The notes under the pieces are model-generated. The model saw only the letters and a program-made list of their open reading frames with translations, was not told the DNA's origin and did not search any database. 64,000 nucleotides of DNA from Massilia eburnea (GTDB taxonomy: Bacteria > Pseudomonadota > Gammaproteobacteria > Burkholderiales > Burkholderiaceae_D). The stretch is from NCBI RefSeq assembly GCF_009720745.1, contig NZ_WNKX01000010.1, forward strand, positions 123,370-187,369. The letters run 5' to 3'. How positions within the stretch are numbered: position 1 is the stretch's first letter; each line of letters opens with the position of its first letter. Position numbers and translations under genes: made by a program. Below, piece after piece: positions 48,486-57,610 of this stretch.

Positions 48486-49916
48486 TCAAATCGTGCGCGA
48501 GAAGCGCAGCGGATGCACTTGCCCCGGCGCCGTACCAGCAGCGCGGTCGGCGGACAGGTGGCGGTCGAACACCATGCAGATATTGCGGATCAGCAGGCGG
48601 CCTTTCGGCGTGACCGAAATCCAGTCATCCTCCATCGAGAGCAGGCCATCGGCTTCGAATTCGCGCAGCTTTTCCAGCTCCCTGGCGAAATACTGCTTGA
48701 AGCGGATCGGGTATCCCAGTTCCAGCGCGGAAATCGACAGCTCGAAATTGCACATCAGGCGCTGGATCACCATGCGGCGCAGCAGGTCGTCATTGTCCAT
48801 CGCATAACCGCGCGCGATCGGCAGGCGGCCTTCATCCAGGCGCGCATAGTATTCATCCAGCGTTTTCTCGTTCTGGCTGTAGGTGCCGTTCACCGAGCTG
48901 ATGGCCGACACGCCCAGCGCCACCAGGTCTGTCTCCGCATGGGTCGAATAGCCCTGGAAGTTGCGGTGCAGGCGGCCCTGGCGCTGCGCCACGGCCAGGT
49001 CGTCGTCCGGCTTGGCGAAATGGTCCATGCCGATGTAGACATAGCCGGCCTTGGTCAGGCGGTCGATGCACAGGGCCAGCATGTCCAGCTTGACCGCAGG
49101 CGTCGGCAGCTCGTCCTCCGCGATGCGGCGCTGTGGCTTGAACAGGTGCGGCATGTGGGCATAGTTGTACAGCGCGATACGGTCAGGGTCGGCTTCGATG
49201 ACCTTGTCCATCGTCGCCTGCATGGTGGTCATGCTTTGCTTGGGCAAACCATAGATCAGGTCCACGCTGATCGAGCGGAAGCCAGCATCGCGCGCAGCCT
49301 GGATCACGGCCAGCGTTTCTTCCGCCGGCTGGATGCGGTTGACTGCTTTCTGCACGGCGGGATCGAAATCCTGCACGCCCATGCTGACCCGGTTGAAACC
49401 TTGCTTGCGCAGCGTGTGGATGCGTGCGGCATCGACCGTGCGCGGATCGATCTCGATCGAGTACTCGCCCTCATCATCCGGCGCGAAATCGAAGTGCTTG
49501 CGCAGGTAGGCGAGCAGCTCGCCCATCTGGTCGTCGTCCAGGTAGGTCGGGGTGCCGCCACCGAAGTGCAATTGCTCGACGCGGTTCATGCCGGCGAACA
49601 GCTTGCCCTGCATATCGATTTCCTGCTTCAGGTAACCGAGGTAGGTCGCGGCCTTGCTGCGGTCCTTGGTCACCACCTTGTTGCAGGCGCAGTAGTAGCA
49701 GACCACATTGCAGAACGGGATATGCACATACAGCGAGAGCGGCGCCGGCTTGCCGCGCAGGCGCAGGTTGGCCTGTGCTTCCAGGAAGCTGGAGTAGCTG
49801 AAGTCGGGCTTGAAGCGGTCGGCCGTCGGGTACGAGGTATAGCGCGGGCCGGAAGTGCTCATGCGGCTGATCAGCCCTGCGTCAAACTGTACGGTTGGTT
49901 CTGCGATGGAATTCAT
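48486..49916 (-). CDS. hemN: oxygen-independent coproporphyrinogen III oxidase
   Basis: A 476-residue radical-SAM enzyme that decarboxylates coproporphyrinogen III for haem synthesis without oxygen. The cluster motif reads FCNVVCYYCACNK, with the CxxxCxxC cysteines intact. LHFGGGTPTYL and other SAM-site segments follow. Placement between aer and the cco genes fits haem supply for the oxidase at low oxygen. It starts 18 bases after the aer stop. Confidence 0.97.
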   Translation of the reverse strand: MNSIAEPTVQFDAGLISRMSTSGPRYTSYPTADRFKPDFSYSSFLEAQANLRLRGKPAPLSLYVHIPFCNVVCYYCACNKVVTKDRSKAATYLGYLKQEIDMQGKLFAGMNRVEQLHFGGGTPTYLDDDQMGELLAYLRKHFDFAPDDEGEYSIEIDPRTVDAARIHTLRKQGFNRVSMGVQDFDPAVQKAVNRIQPAEETLAVIQAARDAGFRSISVDLIYGLPKQSMTTMQATMDKVIEADPDRIALYNYAHMPHLFKPQRRIAEDELPTPAVKLDMLALCIDRLTKAGYVYIGMDHFAKPDDDLAVAQRQGRLHRNFQGYSTHAETDLVALGVSAISSVNGTYSQNEKTLDEYYARLDEGRLPIARGYAMDNDDLLRRMVIQRLMCNFELSISALELGYPIRFKQYFARELEKLREFEADGLLSMEDDWISVTPKGRLLIRNICMVFDRHLSADRAAGTAPGQVHPLRFSRTI

Positions 49917-49934
49917 GAAATTTCTCGTTCGGTG

Positions 49935-51587
49935 TCAAGCTGCCAGGCGCTTTTGCGCCGGCCGGGTTGTTTGCGCGCCGCGTGCCGCGTTGACCGCCAT
50001 CAGGCGCGCGTGGCGGGTGCGTTCGAATTTGAACAGGCTGAAGGCATCGCGCAGGTGGCCGGCTTCATCGGCCAGGCTGACGGCGGCGGCGGCGGCTTCT
50101 TCCACCAGGCCGGCGTTCTGCTGCGTCACCTGGTCCATGTGGTTCACAGCCTGGTTGACCTGGTCGACGCCGATGCTCTGCTCGCGCGAAGCGGTGGAGA
50201 TATCGTGCATGATGCTGGTGACCTGCTTGACCGAGTTCACCACCTGGTCCATGGTGGCGCCGGCGCGCTGGGCACGTTCCATGCCGGCGCTGACCTTGTC
50301 GACGGAAATTTCGATCAGCTGCTTGATGTCCTTGGCCGCGGCGGAGGAACGCTGCGCCAGGTTGCGCACTTCGCTCGCCACGACAGCGAAACCGCGGCCC
50401 TGTTCACCGGCACGCGCTGCCTCCACGGCGGCGTTCAGCGCCAGGATGTTGGTCTGGAAGGCGATACCCTCGATCAGGCCGATGATGTCCACCACGCGTT
50501 TGGAGGAGGTGTTGATCTCATCCATCGTCGCAATCACTTCGGACACGATCTCACCGCCCTGCACTGCCACGTCGGAAGCGTTGACCGCCAGTTCATTCGC
50601 CTGCATCGAATTGTCGGCATTGGCTTTTACTGTCGACGAAAACTCTTCGATGCTCGATGCAGTCTTTTCCAGGCTGGCCGCCTGCGATTCGGTGCGGTCC
50701 GCCAGGTCGGCATTGCCGGCGGCGATCTGCTTGGTCGCCACAGCCATCGCGTCGATGTTGAAGCGCACGTCGCGGATGGTGGCGATCAGGTTGTTGTTCA
50801 TCTGCTGCAAGGCGCGCAGCAGCTGGCCCACTTCATCGGTACTGTCGGTATCGAAGGAGCCGGTCAGGTCGCCCGCCGCGATCAGGCGTGCGCCTTCGAG
50901 CGCCCGGCCCAATGGCTGAAGCATGCCGCTGCGCAGGGTGTACCACAGGAAAACGTTGATCAGGAAGCCAAAAGCGGTTGCGCCGAAAATGCCCCAGCGC
51001 GTCACATTGCTGGTGCCGTCCGCGAACAGCGCCGCCAGGCAGACCGCGATCTGCAGCACGTTGACCACGCTGGTGGCCAGCCAAATGCGCATCGCCAGCG
51101 ACGTATGGCTCAGGCGCCCCACCATGTTCGACAGGCCAAGATGCACGATCTGCCCGTTCTTGATGCGGATATCGCGGGCGCCGCCCCGGATTTTGCGGTA
51201 AGCCTCGGTGGCGGCGGTGATCTGCCGGCGCTCGGCCTTGGTGCGCACCGACATATAGCCGATGGTGCGGCCGTTTTCCTTGATCGGGGTGATGTTGGCT
51301 TTGACCCAGTAGAAGTCGCCGTTCTTGCAGCGGTTTTTCACCAGGCCGGTCCAGGGAATGCCGGCGCGGATGGTTTGCCAAAGATCGGCAAACGCTTCCG
51401 GCGGCATGTCGGGATGGCGGATGATGTTTTGCGGCTGGCCAATCAGCTCCGCAGCGGAGAAGCCGCTGATTTGCTCGAAGTAGGGATTGACGTAGACGAT
51501 ATTGCCTTCCAGGTCCGTCTTGGAGACGATCGCCTGGTCTTCGTCGAGCTCTACTTCCTGCTTGGTTACCGGTAAATTCTGACGCAT
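49935..51587 (-). CDS. aer: PAS-domain methyl-accepting chemotaxis protein, Aer-like
   Basis: A 550-residue receptor from the ATG at 51587 (GGGAG upstream). The N-terminal PAS domain (VNPYFEQISGFSAAELIGQPQNIIRHPDMP in outline) resembles the FAD-binding sensor of Aer, which follows redox state rather than an external ligand. Two hydrophobic segments lie near residues 165-205, then HAMP and the MCP signalling domain with the highly conserved hairpin tip (EQGRGFAVVASEVRNLAQRS). It leads the microaerobic cluster, and an FNR-like box lies upstream. Confidence 0.93.
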   Translation of the reverse strand: MRQNLPVTKQEVELDEDQAIVSKTDLEGNIVYVNPYFEQISGFSAAELIGQPQNIIRHPDMPPEAFADLWQTIRAGIPWTGLVKNRCKNGDFYWVKANITPIKENGRTIGYMSVRTKAERRQITAATEAYRKIRGGARDIRIKNGQIVHLGLSNMVGRLSHTSLAMRIWLATSVVNVLQIAVCLAALFADGTSNVTRWGIFGATAFGFLINVFLWYTLRSGMLQPLGRALEGARLIAAGDLTGSFDTDSTDEVGQLLRALQQMNNNLIATIRDVRFNIDAMAVATKQIAAGNADLADRTESQAASLEKTASSIEEFSSTVKANADNSMQANELAVNASDVAVQGGEIVSEVIATMDEINTSSKRVVDIIGLIEGIAFQTNILALNAAVEAARAGEQGRGFAVVASEVRNLAQRSSAAAKDIKQLIEISVDKVSAGMERAQRAGATMDQVVNSVKQVTSIMHDISTASREQSIGVDQVNQAVNHMDQVTQQNAGLVEEAAAAAVSLADEAGHLRDAFSLFKFERTRHARLMAVNAARGAQTTRPAQKRLAA

Positions 51588-51664
51588 CGCGCGCTCCCTG
51601 TTGACTTTCTTGCCATGACGCAAGATCACAGGGATAAGTCTAGGGACTTGGGCGCGCTTTTTTA

Positions 51665-51678
51665 ATGATGTAGATCAA
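51665..51678 (-). promoter_or_regulatory. FNR/ANR-like box upstream of aer
   Basis: On the minus strand TTGATCTACATCAT matches TTGAT-N4-ATCAA except for the final base. It is centred about 84 bases before the aer start, leaving room for a normal leader. Function is inferred from the motif. Confidence 0.55.
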
Positions 51679-51707
51679 ATCTGGCCGGGTTGGCCGAACT
51701 TAGCCTG

Positions 51708-52115
51708 CTAAGCCACTTCGACGGGGATTGCCGAAGTATCGCGAACATTCTTTTGCACTGCCACGGCAGCGAACAGGCTCAGCACAAAAGACATGGCATA
51801 AAAGCCCTTTTCGCTGGGCGCCAGCGTGGCATTCCACAGGCCGACTGCCAGCAGCAGGATGGCCGCGGCGGTGGAAACCCAGCACAGGCCGAAGTACATG
51901 CCGGTCACGCGGACGCCTTCCACCCTGTCGCGCACGGACTTTTGCAGCGATACGGCCGAAAACAGGCCGTAGAGCAGCAAGGTCAGGTAATAGCCCTTCT
52001 CATTCAACTGCATCTGCGCATTCCACAGGCCGACGAGGAAGGCGGCGGCGCCCAGCAGCAGGGCAGTCCACGATGCACCGATAAAAGCGCCGGACGGGCG
52101 GGAATGGGTCGACAT
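51708..52115 (-). CDS. YiaA/YiaB-family inner membrane protein
   Basis: A 135-residue protein with four hydrophobic helices in two repeats, each containing GLWNA followed by EKG and an F/L-rich helix (GLWNAQMQLNEKGYYLTLLL; GLWNATLAPSEKGFYAMSFV), the YiaAB two-helix domain. Function unknown. It lies 30 bases upstream of the FNR-like box on the same strand as aer; a direct link is not shown. Confidence 0.9.
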   Translation of the reverse strand: MSTHSRPSGAFIGASWTALLLGAAAFLVGLWNAQMQLNEKGYYLTLLLYGLFSAVSLQKSVRDRVEGVRVTGMYFGLCWVSTAAAILLLAVGLWNATLAPSEKGFYAMSFVLSLFAAVAVQKNVRDTSAIPVEVA

Positions 52116-52161
52116 GGCGGTTCTCCTTATTAAAAATGACAGTTTGCGCTCAAGCGGCTGC

Positions 52162-53091
52162 TTAACGCTTGAGCAGGCTCAACACTTTGCTGCCGATTGT
52201 CACGGCGGCCAGCACGATGGCGCCAGCGATCACGCCGCCAATGGCATCCAGTGCAGTCGGGGTGACAGCCGCCAGCAGGGGGCCAACACCGCCCACCGAG
52301 CGGGCGGCTTCGGAAGCATGGTGGATCACATCATGCGCACCAGGAATGCCGTGCAGCAGGATCGAGCCGCCGACCATGAACATGGCCACGGTACCGGCCA
52401 CTGACAGGAATCGCATCAGCTTGGGGGCCGCATTCAGCAGGATGCGGCCGAAAGCCTGCACGCCCGCGCCGCCGCGCTTGCTCAGGTAGAGGCCGGCGTC
52501 GTCCATCTTCACGATAGCGCCGACCAGGCCGTACACACCCAGGGTCATCACGATGGCAATACCAACCAGCACGGTCACCTGCTGCATGAAGGACGCTTCG
52601 GCCACGGTGCCCAGCGCGATCACGATGATCTCGGCCGACAGGATGAAGTCGGTGCGCACGGCGCCCTTGACCTTCTCCTTTTCCATTGCAACCAGGTCAA
52701 CATCCTGGTTGGCATCGACCAGTTCCTTGTGGTGCTGCTCGTCTTCGGATGGGGAATGCAGCAGCTTGTGGGCGATCTTCTCGAAGCCCTCGAAGCACAG
52801 GTAAGCGCCGCCCATCATCAGCAGCGGCGTAATGGCCCACGGTGCCAGGGCGCTGATGGCCAGCGCTGCCGGCACCAGGATCGCCTTGTTGACCAGGGAA
52901 CCGCGCGCCACCGCCCAGACCACGGGCAGCTCACGGTCCGCCTGCACCCCGGCCACCTGCTGCGCATTGAGCGCCAGGTCGTCGCCCAGCACACCTGCGG
53001 TCTTCTTGGCAGCCACTTTGCTCATGGCAGCCACGTCATCCAGGATAGAGGCAATATCGTCAATCAGGGCAAGCAGGCTCGAACCGGCCAT
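52162..53091 (-). CDS. DUF808 (YedI-like) membrane protein
   Basis: A 309-residue protein starting MAGSSLLALIDDIASILDDVA, which is the typical DUF808 start, with several membrane helices and the MKVAAKK-like and RGSLVNKAILVPAAL segments. A GGAG site 10 bases before the ATG at 53091 supports this start over the TTG at 53106. Function unknown. Confidence 0.9.
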   Translation of the reverse strand: MAGSSLLALIDDIASILDDVAAMSKVAAKKTAGVLGDDLALNAQQVAGVQADRELPVVWAVARGSLVNKAILVPAALAISALAPWAITPLLMMGGAYLCFEGFEKIAHKLLHSPSEDEQHHKELVDANQDVDLVAMEKEKVKGAVRTDFILSAEIIVIALGTVAEASFMQQVTVLVGIAIVMTLGVYGLVGAIVKMDDAGLYLSKRGGAGVQAFGRILLNAAPKLMRFLSVAGTVAMFMVGGSILLHGIPGAHDVIHHASEAARSVGGVGPLLAAVTPTALDAIGGVIAGAIVLAAVTIGSKVLSLLKR

Positions 53092-53199
53092 TTCGTATAA
53101 CTCCAAAGAAAAATTTCAAGATCGACAATCTAACACGCCGCCGCTGCCGGCGGAGGCCTTCAACGCTACAATGAATCTTTTATTCGTCGGTAATCGGTC

Positions 53200-53841
53200 A
53201 TGACTTTCACCACCTGGATCACCTTTGTCATCGCCGCCTGCATCATCGCCGTGTCGCCCGGTTCGGGCGCCGTGTTGTCGATGTCGCATGGCCTGTCTTA
53301 TGGCGTGAAGCGCACCACCGCCACCATCTTCGGCCTGCAACTGGGCTTGCTGCTGGTGCTGGCGATCGCCGGCGCGGGCGTCGGCTCCCTGCTGATCGCC
53401 TCCGAATTCGCCTTCAGCGTCGTGAAGACGGTGGGCGCCCTGTACCTGATCTGGCTCGGCTTCAGCCAATGGCGCGCCAAGGTCGCCGCCGGCGAAGGCG
53501 TGCACGCCACCCACCAGGCCCTGCCGGCCTTCCGCAAGCGCGTGATGATTGGCTTCCTGACCAACTCTACCAACCCCAAGGGCATCATTTTCATGGTGGC
53601 TGTGCTGCCGCAGTTCATCAACCAGCATGCGCCGCTGCTGCCGCAACTGGCCATCCTGGCGGCGACCATGTGCGTGATCGACCTGGTCGTGATGCACAGC
53701 TACGCCTTCCTGGCATCGTCAATGCAGCGCTTCTTCCGTCAACAATCGGCGATCAAGATGCAAAATCGGGTATTCGGCGGCCTCCTGATGTTTATCGGCG
53801 GCGCCCTGTTCTTCGTCAAACGTGGAGCGGCCCAGGCATGA
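53200..53841 (+). CDS. LysE-family amino-acid exporter
   Basis: A 213-residue protein with six hydrophobic segments and the RhtB/LysE pattern: SPGSGAVLSMSHGLSYGVKRT near the start and FLTNSTNPKGIIFMVAVLPQF in the middle. It exports amino acids or homoserine-lactone-like compounds; the substrate is not evident. Its stop overlaps the DUF1653 gene start (ATGA). Confidence 0.94.
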   Translation: MTFTTWITFVIAACIIAVSPGSGAVLSMSHGLSYGVKRTTATIFGLQLGLLLVLAIAGAGVGSLLIASEFAFSVVKTVGALYLIWLGFSQWRAKVAAGEGVHATHQALPAFRKRVMIGFLTNSTNPKGIIFMVAVLPQFINQHAPLLPQLAILAATMCVIDLVVMHSYAFLASSMQRFFRQQSAIKMQNRVFGGLLMFIGGALFFVKRGAAQA

Positions 53842-54029
53842 CGACCCGGTTCCGGCATTACAAGGGCGGCATTTACGAGTTGGTATGCGAAGCCACCCTG
53901 GAATCCGACCTCAGTACCATGATCGTGTACAGGGCGGCCAATGGCTCGATCTGGTGCCGCCCGCGCGAAATCTTCTTTGAAATCATCGAGGTAGATGGCC
54001 AGAAGGTGCAGCGCTTCACTCCCATTTGA
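53838..54029 (+). CDS. DUF1653 small protein
   Basis: A 63-residue protein from the ATG at 53838, which overlaps the lysE-type stop. It begins RFRHYKGGIYELVCEATLESD and contains IVYRAANGSIWCRPREIFFE, the DUF1653 pattern. Function unknown; translational coupling to the exporter suggests joint expression only. Confidence 0.88.
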   Translation: MTTRFRHYKGGIYELVCEATLESDLSTMIVYRAANGSIWCRPREIFFEIIEVDGQKVQRFTPI

Positions 54030-54117
54030 AATTATTTGTAACTTGCGTCCTCATTTCCGCGGCTCAGGCGTTATATAAAAACAAAAACGCCTTAGAACGT
54101 TCCCCTTGGAGAGAGAA

Positions 54118-56103
54118 ATGAGCCGCAAAATTGTGCACTTCCTGGTGCTGGCAGCCCTGGTTGCCGTGACTTCGGTTGCCATGGCCGACCCGCCAGCCCG
54201 GGTGGGCCGGGTCACCGTCACCGAAGGCCGGGTGACCATGCTGGTCGACGGTGAAGAAGAAACCGGCAACCTGATGAACTGGCCGGTCACCAGCAACAAC
54301 CACCTGACCACCGCCCCCGGGGCCCGCGCGGAATTTCGCGTCGGCTCCACTGCCGTTCGCCTGGATGGCGATTCGGACATCGAGGTGGAGCAGCTGGACG
54401 ATGAACGCCTGCGCCTGCGCCTGAATTACGGCACCGCCAGCGTGCGCCTGCGCGATCCAGGCATGCTCAATGATTTCGAACTCCTGACGCCGCAAGCCCG
54501 TGTCACGCTGCCCGAGCCCGGCGCTTTCCGCGTCGATACCGAACGCGCCCCCGACACCACCGTCGTCAACGTCTTTGCCGGCACTGCCCGCGTTGAAGGC
54601 GCTGGCAATATGCTGAATGCCCGCAGCGGCAAGCGGGTGGAAGTGCGCGGCGACGAAATCTTTACCGCGCTCGCGATGCGTGACGCTTTTGACGACTGGG
54701 CCAGCAACCGCGACCGCCGCGACGAGCGCCCGATCGCCGCCCGCTACGTTCCGCTCGACATGACCGGCTACGAGGACCTGGACCAGTACGGCAACTGGGT
54801 CGATGACCGCGAATATGGCACCGTCTGGTTCCCGCGCGCGGTGCCGGTTGGCTGGGCGCCTTACCGCGATGGCCGCTGGGTCTGGGTTTCGCCTTGGGGC
54901 TGGACCTGGGTCGACAACTCGCCATGGGGTTATGCACCGTTCCACTACGGCCGCTGGGTCACGGTGGGCGGCCGCTGGTGCTGGACGCCGGGCCGCGTTG
55001 TAGGCCGCCCAGTGTGGTCGCCGGCGCTGGTGGGCTGGGTAGGCGGCAATAACTGGAGCGTCAGCTTCAGCTCGGGCCGTCCGGCAGCGCCGGCTGTGGG
55101 CTGGTATCCACTGACCCCGCGCGACCGCTATGTGCCGGCGTACCGCGTGTCGGCCGATGTCGAACGCCGCCTGATCTGGAATCACCGCACCAATGAACGC
55201 TGGCATGACCGCTTCCCTGATCGTGACCGTGACGGCCGCCGCGATGGCGTAACGGCACTGCCGCGCGATCAGTTCGACCGTGGCCGCCAAATCCCAGTCA
55301 ACAATGTAGCGCGCGTCACGCCGCAGGATGTGCGCAACGTGCCGCAAATGGCCACGCCGCCTCAAGTGACGATGGCCCCTAACCGTCCCGTGCAATGGAA
55401 CCGTGACGGCCGCGATGAACGCGGCAATCGCGACCGGTTCGACCGCAATGAACGTGGCCAGGACCGCCGCGCTGAGCAGCAACGCCAGCCGCTTCTGCAG
55501 ACCCAGCCGCAAGTGCAACCGCAGCAGCAGCAGTCACAGCCACAGCAGTTGCAGCTTGCGCCGCAACGCCAGATCCGCACCGACAGCGACGAACGTGAGT
55601 CCTGGCGCGGCCGCAATGCGCGCGACGAGCAGCGCCGCCAGATGACCACCACGTCTCCGCAACAGCAGCAGCCAGTGCAGTTGCAGGCCGCCCCGTCGCA
55701 AATGCAGCAACAGCAGCAGCAACAGCAACAGCAGCAGCGGATGGACCAGCAGCGCGCAGAGCAGCAACGCATGGAGCAGCAGCAGCGAATCGAGCAGCAA
55801 CAGCGCGCCGAGCAGCAGCAACGTGAAGAACAGCAGCGCCGCATGGAGCAGCAGCAACGCAACGAGCAACGCATGGAGGCGCGTGACCGCGGCGGTCGCA
55901 TGGAGGCCGAAGAACGCCGCCGCGAAGCCGCGCAAATGCAGGCAGCGCAAGCCCGCCAGCAGCAAGCTTCGCCACCGCCGCAGCTTCAGGCAGCTCCAGT
56001 GCAGCAATCGCAGCCGCAGCAACAGCAGCAACAGCAGCGCCGTGAGCAGCAGGAAAAACGCCACGAATCGCGCAATGACAAGCGGGAAGACAACAACCGC
56101 TAA
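54118..56103 (+). CDS. FecR-like/DUF6600 exported protein with glutamine-rich C-terminus
   Basis: A 661-residue protein from the ATG at 54118 (GGAGAG upstream). Residues 1-23 are a signal peptide ending in AMA. A FecR-like domain (about 30-185) is followed by a Trp/Gly/Tyr-rich region (about 200-350; WVWVSPWGWTWVDNSPWG) of the DUF6600 type. The C-terminal 220 residues are dominated by Gln, Arg and Glu, with runs such as MQQQQQQQQQQQ. The Q-rich tail is low complexity and may be prion-like or an extended coil. Role unknown; members are envelope proteins in related bacteria. A terminator follows. Confidence 0.87.
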   Translation: MSRKIVHFLVLAALVAVTSVAMADPPARVGRVTVTEGRVTMLVDGEEETGNLMNWPVTSNNHLTTAPGARAEFRVGSTAVRLDGDSDIEVEQLDDERLRLRLNYGTASVRLRDPGMLNDFELLTPQARVTLPEPGAFRVDTERAPDTTVVNVFAGTARVEGAGNMLNARSGKRVEVRGDEIFTALAMRDAFDDWASNRDRRDERPIAARYVPLDMTGYEDLDQYGNWVDDREYGTVWFPRAVPVGWAPYRDGRWVWVSPWGWTWVDNSPWGYAPFHYGRWVTVGGRWCWTPGRVVGRPVWSPALVGWVGGNNWSVSFSSGRPAAPAVGWYPLTPRDRYVPAYRVSADVERRLIWNHRTNERWHDRFPDRDRDGRRDGVTALPRDQFDRGRQIPVNNVARVTPQDVRNVPQMATPPQVTMAPNRPVQWNRDGRDERGNRDRFDRNERGQDRRAEQQRQPLLQTQPQVQPQQQQSQPQQLQLAPQRQIRTDSDERESWRGRNARDEQRRQMTTTSPQQQQPVQLQAAPSQMQQQQQQQQQQQRMDQQRAEQQRMEQQQRIEQQQRAEQQQREEQQRRMEQQQRNEQRMEARDRGGRMEAEERRREAAQMQAAQARQQQASPPPQLQAAPVQQSQPQQQQQQQRREQQEKRHESRNDKREDNNR

Positions 56104-56130
56104 CGGAATCGCAAAGCACGTAGTCTTTGG

Positions 56131-56159
56131 CCAGCCGTCCCCCGACGGCTGGCTTTTTT
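56131..56159 (+). terminator. intrinsic terminator after the FecR-like gene
   Basis: CCAGCCGTC and GACGGCTGG form a 9-base perfect stem with a CCCC loop, followed by CTTTTTTA. Confidence 0.9.
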
Positions 56160-56199
56160 ATTGGGATGACGGCGAACTTGCCTGCGCTGCTGGCAGAGT

Positions 56200-56688
56200 T
56201 TATTTCCCGATCCGCGCGCGCTGACGAATCCGTTCGCGCCACTCGCCCAAAGCGGACAGCGCGCCATGGAATTCGCGCTCGATCAGGTCGGCTTCCGCCT
56301 CGGTCACTTTGCCATCAAGCAGGGCTTCGGACACCGCCTCCGCCACAGCGCCCACCTGGGCCATCACCTTGCAGACCGTCTGCGACAGGTCGTCATTGCT
56401 CACTTCATCCGGGATTGGAACCATGAACGCCGCCATGCCATGCCGCGTCAGCAAGGCATGCAAAGGAAGCATAGCCTCCGAAACGCCCGCCTTGTGGCAC
56501 AAGTCAACGATGGTCGACACCTCTTCGAACGAGGGATAGTGCGAAGCGATGGTTGGCGCCAGCTTATTGCGCAGCACATTGGCCGAAATGCCCATTTGCT
56601 GGGCAAGCGCCTCGATACCGCCAGGGAAGGTGCGCGCCACCTTGTACAGCGCGTCATGTTGGTTCATGTCCAGGTATTTCTTAGTCAT
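56200..56688 (-). CDS. phage CII-like DNA-binding regulator (CP76 family)
   Basis: A 162-residue protein with an N-terminal helix-turn-helix region (GGIEALAQQMGISANVLRNKLAP) followed by helical segments, resembling the phage regulatory CII/CP76 family. It is chromosomal here, with no phage genes around, and divergent from the membrane-protein gene at 56774. It may regulate that neighbour. Confidence 0.75.
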   Translation of the reverse strand: MTKKYLDMNQHDALYKVARTFPGGIEALAQQMGISANVLRNKLAPTIASHYPSFEEVSTIVDLCHKAGVSEAMLPLHALLTRHGMAAFMVPIPDEVSNDDLSQTVCKVMAQVGAVAEAVSEALLDGKVTEAEADLIEREFHGALSALGEWRERIRQRARIGK

Positions 56689-56773
56689 GGTGAAGCAAGC
56701 CTTTTTTTACCGATGCGGTCAGATTGTTCAAACGATATCCTGATTTTCATCAAAGTTTAACTACCTGACAACG

Positions 56774-57607
56774 GTGAAATTCATGTTCAAGCGCAATCGC
56801 TTCGCGGCCGTCATGGCAATCGTGGTGGCAATTGTAGTCGCCAACCCGGCCGACGCCCGTCCTGGCGGCTCTTACCGCAGCGGCTTTTCCTCGGCCCGCA
56901 GCGCGCCAACGCGCAGTGTTGCCACCCCGAAGCAGCCGTCCTTCGGCAGCTTTGGCCAGCGCCAGTCGCAGCCTCCTGCTGCGGCACGCGCTCCGCAACG
57001 TGATTCGGCCATGTCGCGCGACCTTGACCGCAAGGCCGCCCAGGACCAGGCCATGCGAACTTATGACGCCCGTACCGGCGCCAGCACCACGGCCGCAGCA
57101 GGCGGCGCTCTGCCTCCGCTGAACCCGGTACTGCCCGGCGGCAGCAACGGTGGCGCCTATAACGGCGGCGGCGCCTACGCCCAGCACAGCGTGCCAGGCA
57201 GCGGCTCCACCAGCGCCCCGGCGCCGGTGATTGTCCGCGAAAGCAATAGCCACTGGCTGTGGGGCATCGGCGGCTTCATGCTGGGCCGCGCAACGGGCAG
57301 CCACGCGGCGCCGGCGCCGGTCATCGTCCAGAACGCACCTGCGCCTGCCGTCCAGCAGGCGGACGTATCGGGCAGCTCCGGCGCCATGGCGGATGCGGCG
57401 GGCGCCAACGATATCGCCACCGCCGGTGCAAGTCCGGTGCAGGCGGCGGCAGCCAAGCCGGCCGCCCACCAATCCAGCACCTTGGCCAAGCTCGCGGTAG
57501 CCCTGCTGATCGGCGGCCTGGTCTGGCTGGCATGGAAAGCCTTCCGCCTGATGGCCACGGCACAAGCAGTGAAAAAGAACGCCAACTACTCGTTTGAAAG
57601 GAACTAA
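56774..57607 (+). CDS. exported Ala/Gly/Ser-rich protein with one membrane helix
   Basis: A 277-residue protein of unknown family. A signal peptide (about 1-28, ending ADA) is followed by a long low-complexity region rich in Ser, Ala, Gln and Pro. The segment SHWLWGIGGFMLGRATGSH near residue 160 and one hydrophobic helix near 240-258 (KLAVALLIGGLVWLAWKAF) could anchor it in the membrane. It starts a three-gene unit with a DUF2491 gene (3 bases downstream) and a PspA-like gene. A second in-frame ATG at 56783 is possible. Confidence 0.8.
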   Translation: MKFMFKRNRFAAVMAIVVAIVVANPADARPGGSYRSGFSSARSAPTRSVATPKQPSFGSFGQRQSQPPAAARAPQRDSAMSRDLDRKAAQDQAMRTYDARTGASTTAAAGGALPPLNPVLPGGSNGGAYNGGGAYAQHSVPGSGSTSAPAPVIVRESNSHWLWGIGGFMLGRATGSHAAPAPVIVQNAPAPAVQQADVSGSSGAMADAAGANDIATAGASPVQAAAAKPAAHQSSTLAKLAVALLIGGLVWLAWKAFRLMATAQAVKKNANYSFERN

Positions 57608-57610
57608 GGA

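Noticed and set aside
48408..51575. 1055-codon plus-strand open frame across hemN and aer
   Set aside because: Antisense to two clear genes in a row, with low-complexity His/Gln/Val-rich translation.
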